DNA of 64,000 nucleotides, taken from positions 14,404,428-14,468,427 of the forward strand of contig NC_064759.1 of assembly GCF_011397635.1 (NCBI RefSeq), written 5' to 3'. Every line of letters begins with the position of its first letter. The stretch's first letter is position 1. Origin of the DNA: Epinephelus fuscoguttatus (Eukaryota; Chordata; Actinopteri; Perciformes; Serranidae). A program made the translations under genes and the position numbers. Positions 38,243 to 62,137 of the stretch are shown here, one piece after another. Below the pieces are notes generated by a model. It was not told where the DNA came from. It searched no databases and saw only the letters and a program-made list of their open reading frames with translations.

Positions 38243-38379
38243 GTAAGTATTAGTTAGAATTATAACATGCTGCAGCTTATGGTAGTCCGTTATTAATGAT
38301 ATAAGTTAAGGGCTTTATTTACTCAGTTAATTCACTTAATAACGTCGCTGCCCGTCCTAAGTTAACACTGATGAATGAC

Positions 38380-38862
38380 CAGTGGTGAAAATGAACGTTA
38401 ACCAAATATATTTACTCAAGTACTGTACTTAAGTACAATTTAACGATACTTTACCCCAGTCTTTCTATTTTATGTTTCTATATACGTCTATTCCCCCTAC
38501 ATTCAAGAGGCAAATATTGTACTTTACCCAGCAGAACATAAAGTAATTAAAATTAGCACCACCTTAACTAGCTGCAACATTAGTGACGCTTTAATGCATC
38601 ACTACTTACGATTAGAAACAGTTATATCCATTGATGAATTTAAGGGCATCATAAAGAATGTGGTGATAGAGACATGTGCTTGTTTTCCTTGTGAGGCCAC
38701 TATGCATGAATAGTTGTTATATCGTGGATATTTGTATTTTATGTTGTATTTGTTGCATTTTATTTTATTTTTTTTAGTTTTGATTGGCTGCTACCTAAGA
38801 TTTTCCATGTCAATGGGACTTCCGGGTTAAATAAAACAAAAATAAAATACATTTGTAGTATC

Positions 38863-38907
<45 letters not shown>

Positions 38908-39010
38908 TTTTAAAATAGGGAATCCTGCATACTGAGCACTTTTACTTTTGATACTTTTAAGTATATTTCGATGCTAATAATTTTACCTAAATAAGAATTT
39001 AAATGCAGGA
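38380..39010. repeat. Dispersed repeat with TACTTAAGTAC motifs, carrying a (TA)n tract
   Basis: ACTCAAGTACTGTACTTAAG near 38415 and matching ACTTTTAAGTATATTTCGAT near 38950 are parts of an interspersed repeat also seen near 13415-13560 and beside 15089-15984. An uninterrupted TA run covers about 38865-38905. All of this lies in the presumed first intron of tfpt. Confidence 0.55.
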
Positions 39011-39187
39011 CTATTTCACACAGTTGTATTGCAATTTTTTCTTCTTCCACGGCTATACATTCCTAAAAATGATCATTAAAACTGGCAGAAGTATTGTGAA
39101 TTTGTACTTATATATATTTTATGTGCATAAATTATTTTATAAATGTGTTTTTTATAATAACAGAATCTTCTCTCTCTTCTTCTCTAG

Positions 39188-42075
39188 ATGATGGAGGATT
39201 TCTCTGGTTTGGCTCTGCCTCCTCTGTTTGGAGGACACATCCTGGAGGCAGAGCTGGAGCCTGGTGGTGTGGAGCTGGGACCAGGAGAGGTAATGTTAAT
39301 TTTAATGGTCAAGGTAATGGTGATGCTGATGTGAGTCATCGAGTAGCCAGTGCTCCCTGTGCCATAAAATGAGAAGCATTGCACATACTGTTATGTAAAA
39401 GTGCCAAATATTAACAGTTTCAACACAGCCTCTTTGCATGGATTGGCCTAAAAAGCCAACATCTCATTGAAATATGCCATCAGTGTGACCTATGCACGCT
39501 GCAATCTTACCAAAATCTTATTTCGTAGTTGTGACAGACACTTCTAATTATATTGTATTATATTATCTAATTATATTTGAGTTTAGAGTGTTTTGTGTAG
39601 CTGTGGTCAAATGTATGTAGCTTAGTGGGTGCAGCAAGGATCTGCTGGGGTTGAAGGTAATTTCTGACTGGTATCATATGCGTTAATGACACAGAATGGT
39701 ATTTCAGATCAAAGTAGGAACACGATGACACCATTATTTTGCAGTGTAGATGTCTGTAATGTGGGGGTTTTTTTTGCACTAATAATACTGCTACACAATT
39801 AGGCAACACAAGTTAATTGTAGTAGATTAAGTGACTGATTTTTTTTGTGACAACTGTTCCATTTGAAACGCACTGAAAACACTGACATTTTGTCTCTCCA
39901 GGTGGAGCTGGGCCCGGGAGGCAATGAGCTGCTGGAGAGTACAGCACAGGAGGATGAAGAGAGGAGAGCTCTCGATAAGAGGAAATATCTGGCTCTGAAC
40001 AGGAGATGTAAAGAAATTGAACAGGTGTGTGCATGCATATAAGTGTGTTAGAGTAAGAAATATGAGTTATATTTGGGTTTATTGTCATTTAGTTCCTAAT
40101 TTCTTACATCATTTCTAGCCACAAACTTTTTTCAAACCAACACTTATCATTAACAAGATTGTTGTAGGTCTGCAACTGCAGGTGCACAACAGGCTACTTT
40201 TCAGAAATGTGTTTTTTGTAAGCACTACTAAAAACATTACTTACAAAGCATTACTTAAAATCCCAATTCAACAATCACATATTAGTCTAGTACTGATATT
40301 ACTTTATAAAGCTCATATCAGCCAGATATGATAGTGTGTCTGTGATCAGTTCCTCCCTTGCCATCCTTTCAAATGTGACATTTTTTAGGTGAATCAGAAG
40401 ATTCTTGGTCGCCTTCATCAAGTACAAAGAATAACACGGCGCTTGAAGAAGGAGAGACGGTAAAAGACCCCATTACAGCAACTTAATTTCTGTGTTTTCC
40501 AGTTAATGGCCTGTCTGTTAACCTTCTGTTAATCTTGCAGGTTTCTCATGAAGACTTTAGATGCTCATGGGGACGACTACAGAAACGCCCAGCTCACCAT
40601 ACTTCTAGAGGTGAGAATGAGATGAACAAGTGGCTGTATGTGATAGTTTTAAAAGAAGAAAAAAATGCACTTATTAGCCTGACTTTTGTAAATAATCAGC
40701 AAGTTATTATTGTTATTTTATATTGAAATTATCTGTTTCACCCAATCACTAGATTTAGGCAGGATAAAATTATATTAACTTGTTTTACAATAGCAGTTGA
40801 CCATTGGTGGACTAATCTGTGGAGAGGCTGGGGCAAAAAATGTATGCCCCCTTAACTGGAAGATGAAGCATGCAAGCACAATGTAAAGTAAAATAATAGA
40901 CACAGATATACCTGTGTTTTCTTATTATGACAAGTCAAAATGTCCACTGTGAAAAAAGTTATCAAGGTCTTTAATCCAGATTTTGACACAGGACCCTTCA
41001 ACAGGACAGGGCTACCAAAACAGGTAAATAATGCAGAACTCCATTTTGTTGATATTCAAGTTCAGATGACCAAAACACAACACACACAGACAATTTTGGG
41101 CTTGGATCCTCTTAGGATAAACGCCTGTGTATTAGCAAGAATTTGGCAATGATTCAAGGATGTGATTGGATACGATTCAAGATATTGTGCTATATTGCAA
41201 TACTGTAAGCAAGGCAATACAAAGCAATTTTTAAAAAAATCTAGTTTTACAAAAACTGTTCTAGTATAAGAACCACATTATGATATGTGCGATCACATCT
41301 GTGGGATCTGCACCTGTATTTAGCACAGTCCCTGCAACATCTAACATCATTACACTACTTTTTGTGTAATCTGAGCAAAGGAATTAAAATTGCCTGTATC
41401 TATAATTCTTGGTTCTTGAGGTTAAAAAAAAAAAAAAAATCGATAGTGTTTGTGGGAAGCGGTACCTGAAAACAAAACATAGCAATGCCATACTCAAGTG
41501 TATCAATATTCTCCTGCACCCCTATTAGACTATCTGGACAGTTACCCAGCCAGTCTGCTGATCTGTTTGATGTATTGTAATAAATGAATGTGCTCATGCT
41601 CGTTTAATGCCTTTACATTTTAAATTTTTTCCTTGTTCTTTTTTTCAGGATGAGCCTGGAGCTCATTTTGATCCTGCTGCTGCAGGAGTGGAGGATGAAC
41701 GGCTCAACGGTGTCTCTGGCTCCACTTTGCCTGCAGCAATGCATCATGTTGCTGGACCAAAGAGGAGGAGGCACCGAATTCAACGACAAGAGAAGGATAA
41801 AGACCAACAGGTAGGTGAAGATGGACCACTGCTGTCTCTTCCATTGTATCAGTACAATGGTCAGTTTACAGCGTGTGCGTGTGTGTGTGTGTGGTTTGGA
41901 TGAACTTACAGTTTTGGATGCATGGGTGGTTTAAAATGCAGATAATTGTCATTAAGCACAATTGATTTTCTGTTGACTTGGTTTCTGCTTCTCTTCCCAG
42001 ACTGAACCAGACATGTCAGTGTTGGCAGAGACACAGTTTGGAGAAATGCCCAGCCCAACCTCTCTGTCTCACTGA
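39188..42075 (+). CDS. tfpt: TFPT (INO80 complex subunit F), complete
   Basis: TFPT is a nuclear subunit of the INO80 chromatin-remodelling complex. Exons are 39188-39289, 39902-40024, 40389-40459, 40541-40610, 41649-41810 and 42001-42075, in total 603 nt (200 aa; the human protein is about 250 aa). The coding start lies just after an acceptor (TCTCTAG|ATGATGGAG), so the 5' UTR is mainly in an upstream exon. The acidic N-terminal part (LEPGGVELGPGEVELGPG) includes a near repeat across the exon 1/2 junction. The coiled-coil core reads KRKYLALNRRCKEIEQVNQK and LHQVQRITRRLKKERRFLMK, the conserved heart of the family. A basic KRRRHRIQRQEKDKD patch follows, and the end is PSPTSLSH. An AATAAA at 42490-42495 may be its polyadenylation signal. 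Confidence 0.93.
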
Positions 42076-43000
42076 TCATTGCACTGCAGCCCTGGAAATG
42101 ACATTGATGAAGGAGCACCTAGTTTCTCTCATGTTCAGTAGATACTCTGCCTCTGTTCAGCCAGGTGTTGCACTATTTGTAGTTTTACTTGAACATTGTA
42201 AACACATTTAAGAAATGTAAGATCAATTATTCACCTGGTACATAATGTATATACATTTGTTTTGTATAGTAAATCATTTCTGTTGTCATATTTTGTATTT
42301 AGAGTTAATGGCAACACACAATTATGACTAACTGTGCAAACTATTGTGGACAGCCTTGTTTGGTAAATATCTGGGACCTAGATACAGTTATTGCCAGGTT
42401 GCAAACCTGTGTTATAAGTGGCTTAACAATACATTCCTGGATACTATCAGTGATTTAATGGTTTATGATTTTATTTCAGTAACTGCTGGAATAAACTGTC
42501 TGACTGTTTTATGACATGTTTTTATGTTTTTTTAAATCTTTTTTTCCATTTTAAATGTTTCCAAATATTTAGAAATTGCCTCCTTATGCATTTTATTACT
42601 TTTGCTGATGTTGACCAGAGGCGGACAAAGATTTCACTGCTGTTATTCACGTTCACATCTTCATCACCAATTTATTTATTTCCTTTTTTTGCTTAATTAT
42701 GCTTCTTTAGTTTAGAAGTTGTTCACTTTCAGGCAGAATTTTTTAAAAAATCACAATTTCAGGTCAACTTGGAATTTTATTGTCTGGAGCTTTTAGCCAT
42801 AGCTCACAGTCTTCTTCATAGGCTGGAGTTTGTTGTATTTTCAGAGGTCAGTCTCTTCAAGTTTGTTTTCAGCATGAATAAAACTTAGATTTATGGAATG
42901 ATAGACGAATTTAATATTTAAAATAAAAACGTATAATAACCTACATGAAAATATGAAATGTTTTTAGAAAATATTGTAATTGTCTAATTTCCGATGCAGT
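42076..43000 (+). other. tfpt 3' UTR and short gap before cnot3
   Basis: AT-rich, without coding frames of interest. AATAAA is at 42490-42495. In mammals PRPF31 lies between TFPT and CNOT3. No trace of it is visible here. Confidence 0.5.
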
Positions 43001-43014
43001 TTTGGTTTTGTGTC

Positions 43015-43288
43015 GATCATAACTCATCAGGCGGCTGAGCCAATGGCAGAGCTCCAGTGCAGCGGATGTCTCCCAGTGACGGGCGTGAGCTCCATCCAAT
43101 CAGATCTCGCAGATTAGGTTTAGGGCGGGGCCTAAACGCGGAGGTGGGATTTTAGCTACCGTCCATCTTCAGCTACATTACAGTGAGCGAGCTTGTCGAA
43201 AAGAAAACACAATTTGGAAGTAAAGAAGACTTTCTGGAAATAGTTTTGGCTGTATTTGAAAAAAGACAAACGAAAGCCCATACCCTAG
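43015..43288 (+). promoter_or_regulatory. cnot3 promoter and non-coding first exon
   Basis: Two CCAAT boxes (GAGCCAATGG near 43040 and TCCAATCAG near 43096) and a GC box (GGGCGGGGCC near 43123) lie in a locally GC-rich patch. A non-coding exon probably ends at 43288 (CTAG|GTAAAT) and joins the acceptor before 43923 (TTACATAG). The coding ATG is at 43969 in that second exon. Confidence 0.6.
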
Positions 43289-43354
43289 GTAAATGTCGTA
43301 AACAAATATAAATCTAAATGCTCGGGTTGACCCAGTTTCCCTTTTTCCTAAATT

Positions 43355-43440
43355 TGGCTAGCTGGCTAGCTAAGCTGCTAGCTAGCATTTTATGCATTAG
43401 CTAGCCAGACAGTTAGCCATATTAGCTAGCAGGTTAACGA
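43355..43440. repeat. GCTAGC-rich low-complexity cluster in cnot3 intron 1
   Basis: GCTAGC, AGCTAGC and TTAGCTAG occur repeatedly within about 85 bp, immediately downstream of the presumed first exon. Related GTTAGC and TAACGTTAGC motifs continue to about 43840. Confidence 0.6.
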
Positions 43441-43968
43441 TTAGAACGGATTCTGATATATTGTGCCTTTCACAATGCAAAACCACCATATAAAAGCTAT
43501 GCTGTACCCCTTAATAATAATGCATGAATATGACTTCCGTCCATCAATATGCGCTGTGGTACTTGTTTTGAAACGGGCTAGTTGGTAACCGAGCGAGGTG
43601 GACGAGCTAAGATACTGGCTAGTGTTCATGTTAGCTTAGTAACGTTAGCAGGCTAATTTTAGCTGACAACCATGTCACTCATATTGGTAACAGCAAGATC
43701 AGCTACGTTCAGGAAAAAATAACGATAGACAAACGACTAAACAAAAGTTCTGGTATGAGGTGTGCTTGAATTTGTCAGAGATAACGGTATTTGTGCAGCT
43801 AACGTTAACTGACCAGTTAGCCTGAGTTAACGTCAGTCCCACTCTTACGGAACGATGTATTGATTGCTCTGTTGAAGGGATTTGTGTTTTGTTTGAATGC
43901 ACTTTTGATTTTCTTTACATAGCTAACTGCGTGACAGACGGAATGTGGACATTGTCGTAGTCAGAGCC

Positions 43969-56380
<12,412 letters not shown>

Positions 56381-58050
56381 CGGACAGAGGGACACGAAAG
56401 GACAGAGAGAGACAAAACGTGCTGCTGTTGACATTCCGAGACTGAACTTCAAACTGTGGATAGAGATTGTGATGTGTAGTAGAAACCCTCTCCTAAAATG
56501 GAGACTGGTGTCTGTATAGGCTGCATCTCAACGTGAAGCCCTCTCTCCTCCTGTAGCGCTTTGCTTCTGACAAAAAAACGCCCCGTGGGCCTGTTCAAAT
56601 GCATCCCGCTGCATGAGCTGGGAGGGTTCTCACTAGAGATCTGCGTTTGTGCCTGTCTGTGTGCACACTCAGTATGTGGCATTAGGAAAGCCTACCCCAT
56701 GCATGTTTCTCATGTTTTGTTTTCTTTTTCCGTTTCAACAAAATTCTCTGTACCACCTACCCAACATGAGCCTGGAAGCCTTTGACTTGACACAAAACAA
56801 ACCTTGGATTTGATTGTTAAGTAAACTGCCCATCTTGTATTTACTGTAATTTGGTGGTTTAGAATGGGGAGGTACAGTGGACATTTAGTCATGGTGTGTA
56901 GGACTGGCTTCTTTTAAGACCCTACGATGCCTGTTGAATATGGTCACTATTAGAGATAGTGAGCGGTTATCAATAGTTTTATTGATATTGTCTTGGTCGA
57001 TTAAAACGCTGATTGAGAGTGACCACAGGGCCTCTCCCTGTGACAGGGAAAGAGTCCTTATTGGACATGGATTAAATTGCTATGCAATTGAACTGGTCTC
57101 TGACTCCCTCTCTTTACAAATAAAATGTTTTTAAGTTAACCTGTCAAAGAAAATGCATTATTATGGCGCATTCATGTTTGTGACAAATAAACTTGTAAAA
57201 TAAATCTAAAAAATAGGGTTTGAGACATTTATCTACTTGATGTTTGATTCTTACACCGCTGAGGGTTTTCTCATTGTCCTCAACGCAAAAGGCCACGCTA
57301 ACCGTAGTGAATGTACCTGTACCCAAATCACCTCTTAATTACTCTCAAAATACACAGATAGCATTAGAAAATAAATCTGAGTTTGGTTTGAGTCAACTTC
57401 CCACCTTAAGATTTTATTCTATTTTGTTGATGTTACTTCATCCTAAAATCCACTGTGTTCAATTTACCACCTGATATTTTAAGTGAAACCCTATACAGTG
57501 AATGTGCACTGATAAACTGTTTACATGTAGAGCGAAAACACAGAAATCCTAAAAATTCTGGTGGTAGATTTAACTCGTGGGTCAAGTAAGAAATGTCTCC
57601 TCTGCCGTGGTTGTTCATGTGCTACACTGAAGAACAATAAGATTTAATCTGGTGTGGGACAGATCCCACCTTTTCTTGGCAGTTTGAATGGGGAGAGTGT
57701 TAAACTGAATCAGATTTTTCCGTTTAAGCAACCATGAAAACTTAAGATCTGTACTGCAGTTAAACTTCTATGTTGTGTGTGATTAGTTTTCAGGCTTTTT
57801 TTGGGGGGGAGGGGGGGGATGGGAGGTTGGATTGAGGATGTGAAAAAAGGAAAATACAGCAAAGTTATGAGAGATTTGCCTTTTATAGATTCTATTTTTT
57901 GGGCTTTTAAGGTTTTCAGAAAGGGATGGTCAGTTAAGAAATTGCTAAAATGTGAATTTCAAGACGTATTTACAATTTTTTCTCATCACAGTTCTGCATG
58001 GGAGATGTCATAAAACGGGGTTATAAACAGGATTGTAAAATTTCAATAAA
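56381..58050 (+). other. cnot3 3' UTR
   Basis: This follows the TGA at 56378. AATAAA signals lie at 57119-57124, 57185-57190 and 58045-58050, so alternative polyadenylation is plausible. No coding frame inside resembles a protein. Confidence 0.55.
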
Positions 58051-58186
58051 TACTTTTAAGAAATTACAAGTCAGTGTGTGGTGTAAAGTCCTGTCATTCC
58101 TAAATGGAATATGGATTCACTTATTTTAGCACTAATGTAAGATGAGCTTGGCTTTGGTTTGTTCTGGTAAACTGATGGTTTTGTGA

Positions 58187-58945
58187 ATTTTGCGAATGTG
58201 GTGCCCAAATGTCAATACCGACTTCAAGCTAATGGGCTAACATTTGATGTATGCAATAAATGTAGAGTTTTGCTACAAACAGCATCAGTTAAATGGCGAC
58301 ATCATTTTTTTCCTTCTCTAAAGGACGACAGGACACATTGTGAAATTTTTATGTTTTATTAAAATGGAAAAATGAAAACGTAAATCCAGAATGCAGGATG
58401 AAGCACATTGTCAAGCGAATATCAAAATATATGAACGCTTAACAGTGTTAAGTCCAACAGTCAATGTGCAAGGTGATGGTGTGTATTGTCTGGTGTGTGT
58501 TAGCTTCCTTCTTGACTGTGAGGAACTCCCCCATGTTAGAGAAGTATTTCTGCTTACTTTCCTCTGTATGTCATGCTCTGCTTCTGCAACGTCCTCTGTT
58601 GTGTGCAGCAAAATAAATACAGAGACTTAAGGACTGAAAACAAAATAATAAATAGGTCATTGGTGAAGTGAGAATGAGCCACCAATAAGATTACCTGGAG
58701 GGATTTGGAAATTCTGGCTTTGGTGGCCTCGTTGACTTGAGTGTGCCTGGTGCTCTTCTCCAGCTGACCCAAACTAAATCCCAGGTCCTCCTGATATGCA
58801 TCATCTTCAATCTGCAAATAAAGTCATGAATAATTGGAGAACCACTGGTATAGTATGTTACAGAAAATGTCATAATATAGTATGTCATAAACGTGTCATA
58901 AAATTAAGCTAAAAGTCATGGTATAGTATGTCAAAAAAAGTCATA
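58187..58945 (-). pseudogene. Truncated duplicate of the prpf31 3' end
   Basis: This segment parallels 61850-62805 at the DNA level, including intron and 3' UTR sequence, so it arose by genomic duplication and not by retroposition. It retains the IEDDAYQEDLGFSLGQL exon (58695-58811), four codons shorter than the parental one. It also keeps the start of the next exon (58595 downward, RTLQKQSMTYRGK). A deletion of about 230 bp then fuses that exon directly to the middle of the last exon (near AAGTATTTCTG, about 58550) and creates an immediate stop after RGK. The intron between the last two exons, the conserved STVRDRSSG part and the start of the last exon are missing. It lies in the same orientation as prpf31 and has no promoter of its own. 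Confidence 0.85.
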
Positions 58946-59044
58946 GTATAGTGTGCCAACTGTTATACTATCGGATGTAATTAAAAAAAAATCATTCATC
59001 ATCATCAGTCATTGCATAGTATGTCATTAAAGGTCAATACGTGC

Positions 59045-59828
59045 ATGTATATTTCGACATACTATACTATGACTTTTTTTGACATACTACACTGACTTCT
59101 TTTTGACATGCTATCAGATGATTTTTATGAAAAACTACACTTTTTTTCGACATACTATAGTATGTTTTCTGAAGATGAAAAAGTATCATAGTATAGTGTG
59201 TCGTCCAAAATCTATTTTTGACAACATACTATTATGTTTCTTACATGATTTTTGACGACATACTATGCTATGACGTTTTTTTCGTGATTTTTAATGACAT
59301 GCTGGACTATGACGTTTAGTCATGATTTTGGAGGACATTACACTATGAGGTTTTCTCATGATGTTGGACAAAATACTATACTATGACGTTTTTTCATGAT
59401 TTTTGACGACATACTATACTATGAGGTTTTTTCATAATTTTTGACGACATACTATACTATGAGGTTTTTTCATGATTTTTGACGACATACTATACTATGA
59501 CGTTTTTTCATAATTTTTGACGACATACTATACTGTGACGTTTTTTCATGATTTTTGACAACATACTATACTATGACGTTTTTTCATGATTTTTAACGAC
59601 ATACTATACTATGAGTTTTTTTCATGATTTTTGATGACATACTATACTATGACGGTTCTTTCATGATGGTTGACGACATACTATATGATGACGTTTTTTT
59701 CATGATTTTGGTGGACAAACTATACGATGACCATCTCTGATTATTTTTGATGACATACTATACAATGACAGTTCTTTCATGATGGTTGACGACATACTAT
59801 GACGTTTTTTCATAATTTTTGACAACAT
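59045..59828 (+). repeat. Satellite array, about 38-bp units, forward orientation
   Basis: Units read GACATACTATACTATGACG followed by TTTTTTCATGATTTTTGAC. They share the core of the cnot3 intron satellite but carry a different spacer (TTTTTTCATGATTTTT). Confidence 0.88.
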
Positions 59829-59834
59829 AATAGC

Positions 59835-61740
59835 ATGTTGTCAAAAATCATGAAAAAACGTCATGGTATAGTATGTCGTCCAAAATCATGAAAGAACGTC
59901 ATAGTATAGCATGTCATCCAAAATCAAGAAAAAATGCCATAGTATAGTATGTCGTCCAAAATCATGAAAAAACGTCATAGTATAGTATGTCATCCAAAAT
60001 CATGGAAAAACGTCATAGTATAGTATGTCATTCAAAATCATGAAAAAAACGTAATAGTATAGTATGTTGTAAAAAATCATTAAAGATGGTCATAATACAG
60101 TATGTTGTCAAGAATCATAAAAAAACGTTATAGTATATTACGTTGTCAAAATCATGAAAGACGGTAATAGTATAGTATGTCATCAAAAATAATTAGAGAT
60201 GGTCATAGTATCGTATTTCGTCAAAAATCATGACGAAACATCATATTATAGTATGTTGTTCAAAATCATGAAAAAAATGTCATAGTATAGTGTGTCGTCA
60301 AATATCATTAAAAAACATCATAGTATAGTATGTCGTCCAAAATCATTTAAGAACCGTTATAGTATAGTATGTCATCTAAAATAATTAGAGATGGTCATCC
60401 TATAGTATGTCGTCCAAAATCATGAAAGATGGTCATAGTATAGTATGTCGTCAAGAATCATGAAAAGACGTCATAGTATAGTATGTTGTCAAAAATCATG
60501 AAAAAACGTCATAGTACAGTATGTTGTCAGAAATCATGACAAAAACGTCATAGTATAGTATGTCGTCAAAAATCATGAAAAACCATAGTACAGTATGTCG
60601 TCCAAAATCATGAAAAAACATCATAGCAGGCGTATAGTATGTCGTCAACAATCATGAAAGAACCATCATAGTATAGTATGTCATCAAAAATAGAGATGGT
60701 CATCCTATAGTATGTCATGTCATCAAAAATAATTAGAGATGGTCATAGTATCGTATTTCGTCAAAAATCATGACGAAACATCATATTATAGTATGTTGTT
60801 CAAAATCATGAAAAAAATGTCATAGTATAGTGTGTCGTCAAATATCATTAAAAAACATCATAGTATAGTATGTCGTCCAAAATCATTTAAGAACCGTTAT
60901 AGTATAGTATGTCATCTAAAATAATTAGAGATGGTCATCCTATAGTATGTCGTCCAAAATCATGAAAGATGGTCATAGTATAGTATGTCGTCAAGAATCA
61001 TGAAAAGACGTCATAGTATAGTATGTTGTCAAAAATCATGAAAAAACGTCATAGTACAGTATGTTGTCAGAAATCATGACAAAAACGTCATAGTATAGTA
61101 TGTCGTCAAAAATCATGAAAAACCATAGTACAGTATGTTGTCCAAAATCATGAAAAAACATCATAGCAGGCGTATAGTATGTCGTCAACAATCATGAAAG
61201 AACCATCATAGTATAGTATGTCATCAAAAACAATTAGAGATGGTCACAGTATAGTATGTCGTCCAAAATCATGAAAGATGGTCATAGTATAGCATGTCGT
61301 CAAGAATCATGAAAAAATGTCATAGTATAGTTTGTTGTCAAAAATGTTGAAAAAACGTCATAGTATAGTATGTCGTCAACAATAATTAGAGATGGTCATC
61401 GTATAGTATGTCGTCAAAAATCATGACGAAACGTCATAGTATTTTATGTCATCAAAAATCGTGAAATTTGTTCATAGTATAGTGTGTCGTCACAAATCAT
61501 GAATAAAAAGTCGTGGAAAAGTATGTCTTCATAAATCACAAAAAAAGTCATAGTACAGTATGTCAAAAAAGTTATAATATAGTAAGTTGAAAAAAGACAT
61601 AATATAGTATGTAAATCATTATAGTTTAGTGTCAAAAAAGTCAGGATGTGAAAGTCATAGTACAGTATTTCAAAATAGTCATAGAATTCTGTCAAAAAAG
61701 TCATAATAAAAGTGTATAACATATCATACTGTTGTATGTC
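59835..61740 (-). repeat. Satellite array, about 38-bp units, reverse orientation
   Basis: The same unit as 59045-59828 but reverse-complemented (TCATAGTATAGTATGTCGTC then AAAAATCATGAAAAAACG). A variant spacer (AATTAGAGATGGTCAT) recurs. A block of about 515 bp starting at 60181 is repeated nearly without change starting at 60721. The array decays after about 61480. Confidence 0.88.
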
Positions 61741-61844
61741 CAAAAGTCATGTAGTATGTAAAAAAATATATAAAAAATGTCAACGTAAAGTACGCCACAA
61801 AAAGTCATACCAAAGTAGTATATCATTTAACAAGTCATGTATTT

Positions 61845-62137
61845 GGCGAATGCAGTGACCAAGTATAAAGACCAATTCAAGCAAATGGGATAAGATTTGT
61901 AGAGTTTACCTACGAACAGCATCAGGTACATGGTTTCAACATTTTTTACTTTCTCTAAAACACGACAGGACACATTGTGAAATTTTCACGTTTTATTAAA
62001 ACAGAAAAACGAAAAAGTAAAACCAAAATACAGGACCAAGCACAATGTCAAGCGAATTTCAAAATATATGAACATTTAACATTGTTGAGTCCAACAGTCC
62101 ATGTGCAAGATGATGGTGTGTGTTGTCTGCTGTGTGT
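61845..62137 (-). other. prpf31 3' UTR and downstream flank
   Basis: Parallel to 58187-58490 in the duplicated copy. It includes a TTTTATTAAAAC stretch near 61992 that supplies an A/T-rich end on the minus strand. Satellite begins just beyond it. Confidence 0.5.

Noticed and set aside
42076-43000. Search for prpf31 between tfpt and cnot3, as in mammals
   Set aside because: No prpf31 exon is present here; the gene is instead on the right edge in the opposite orientation.
59045-61740. Regular 38-bp repeats resembling a CRISPR array
   Set aside because: The units are contiguous diverged satellite without unique spacers, in a vertebrate genome, with orientation switches and no cas genes.
61444-61743. 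99-codon minus-strand frame rich in Tyr, Thr and Phe
   Set aside because: It lies in decayed satellite; its composition simply reflects the repeat unit.
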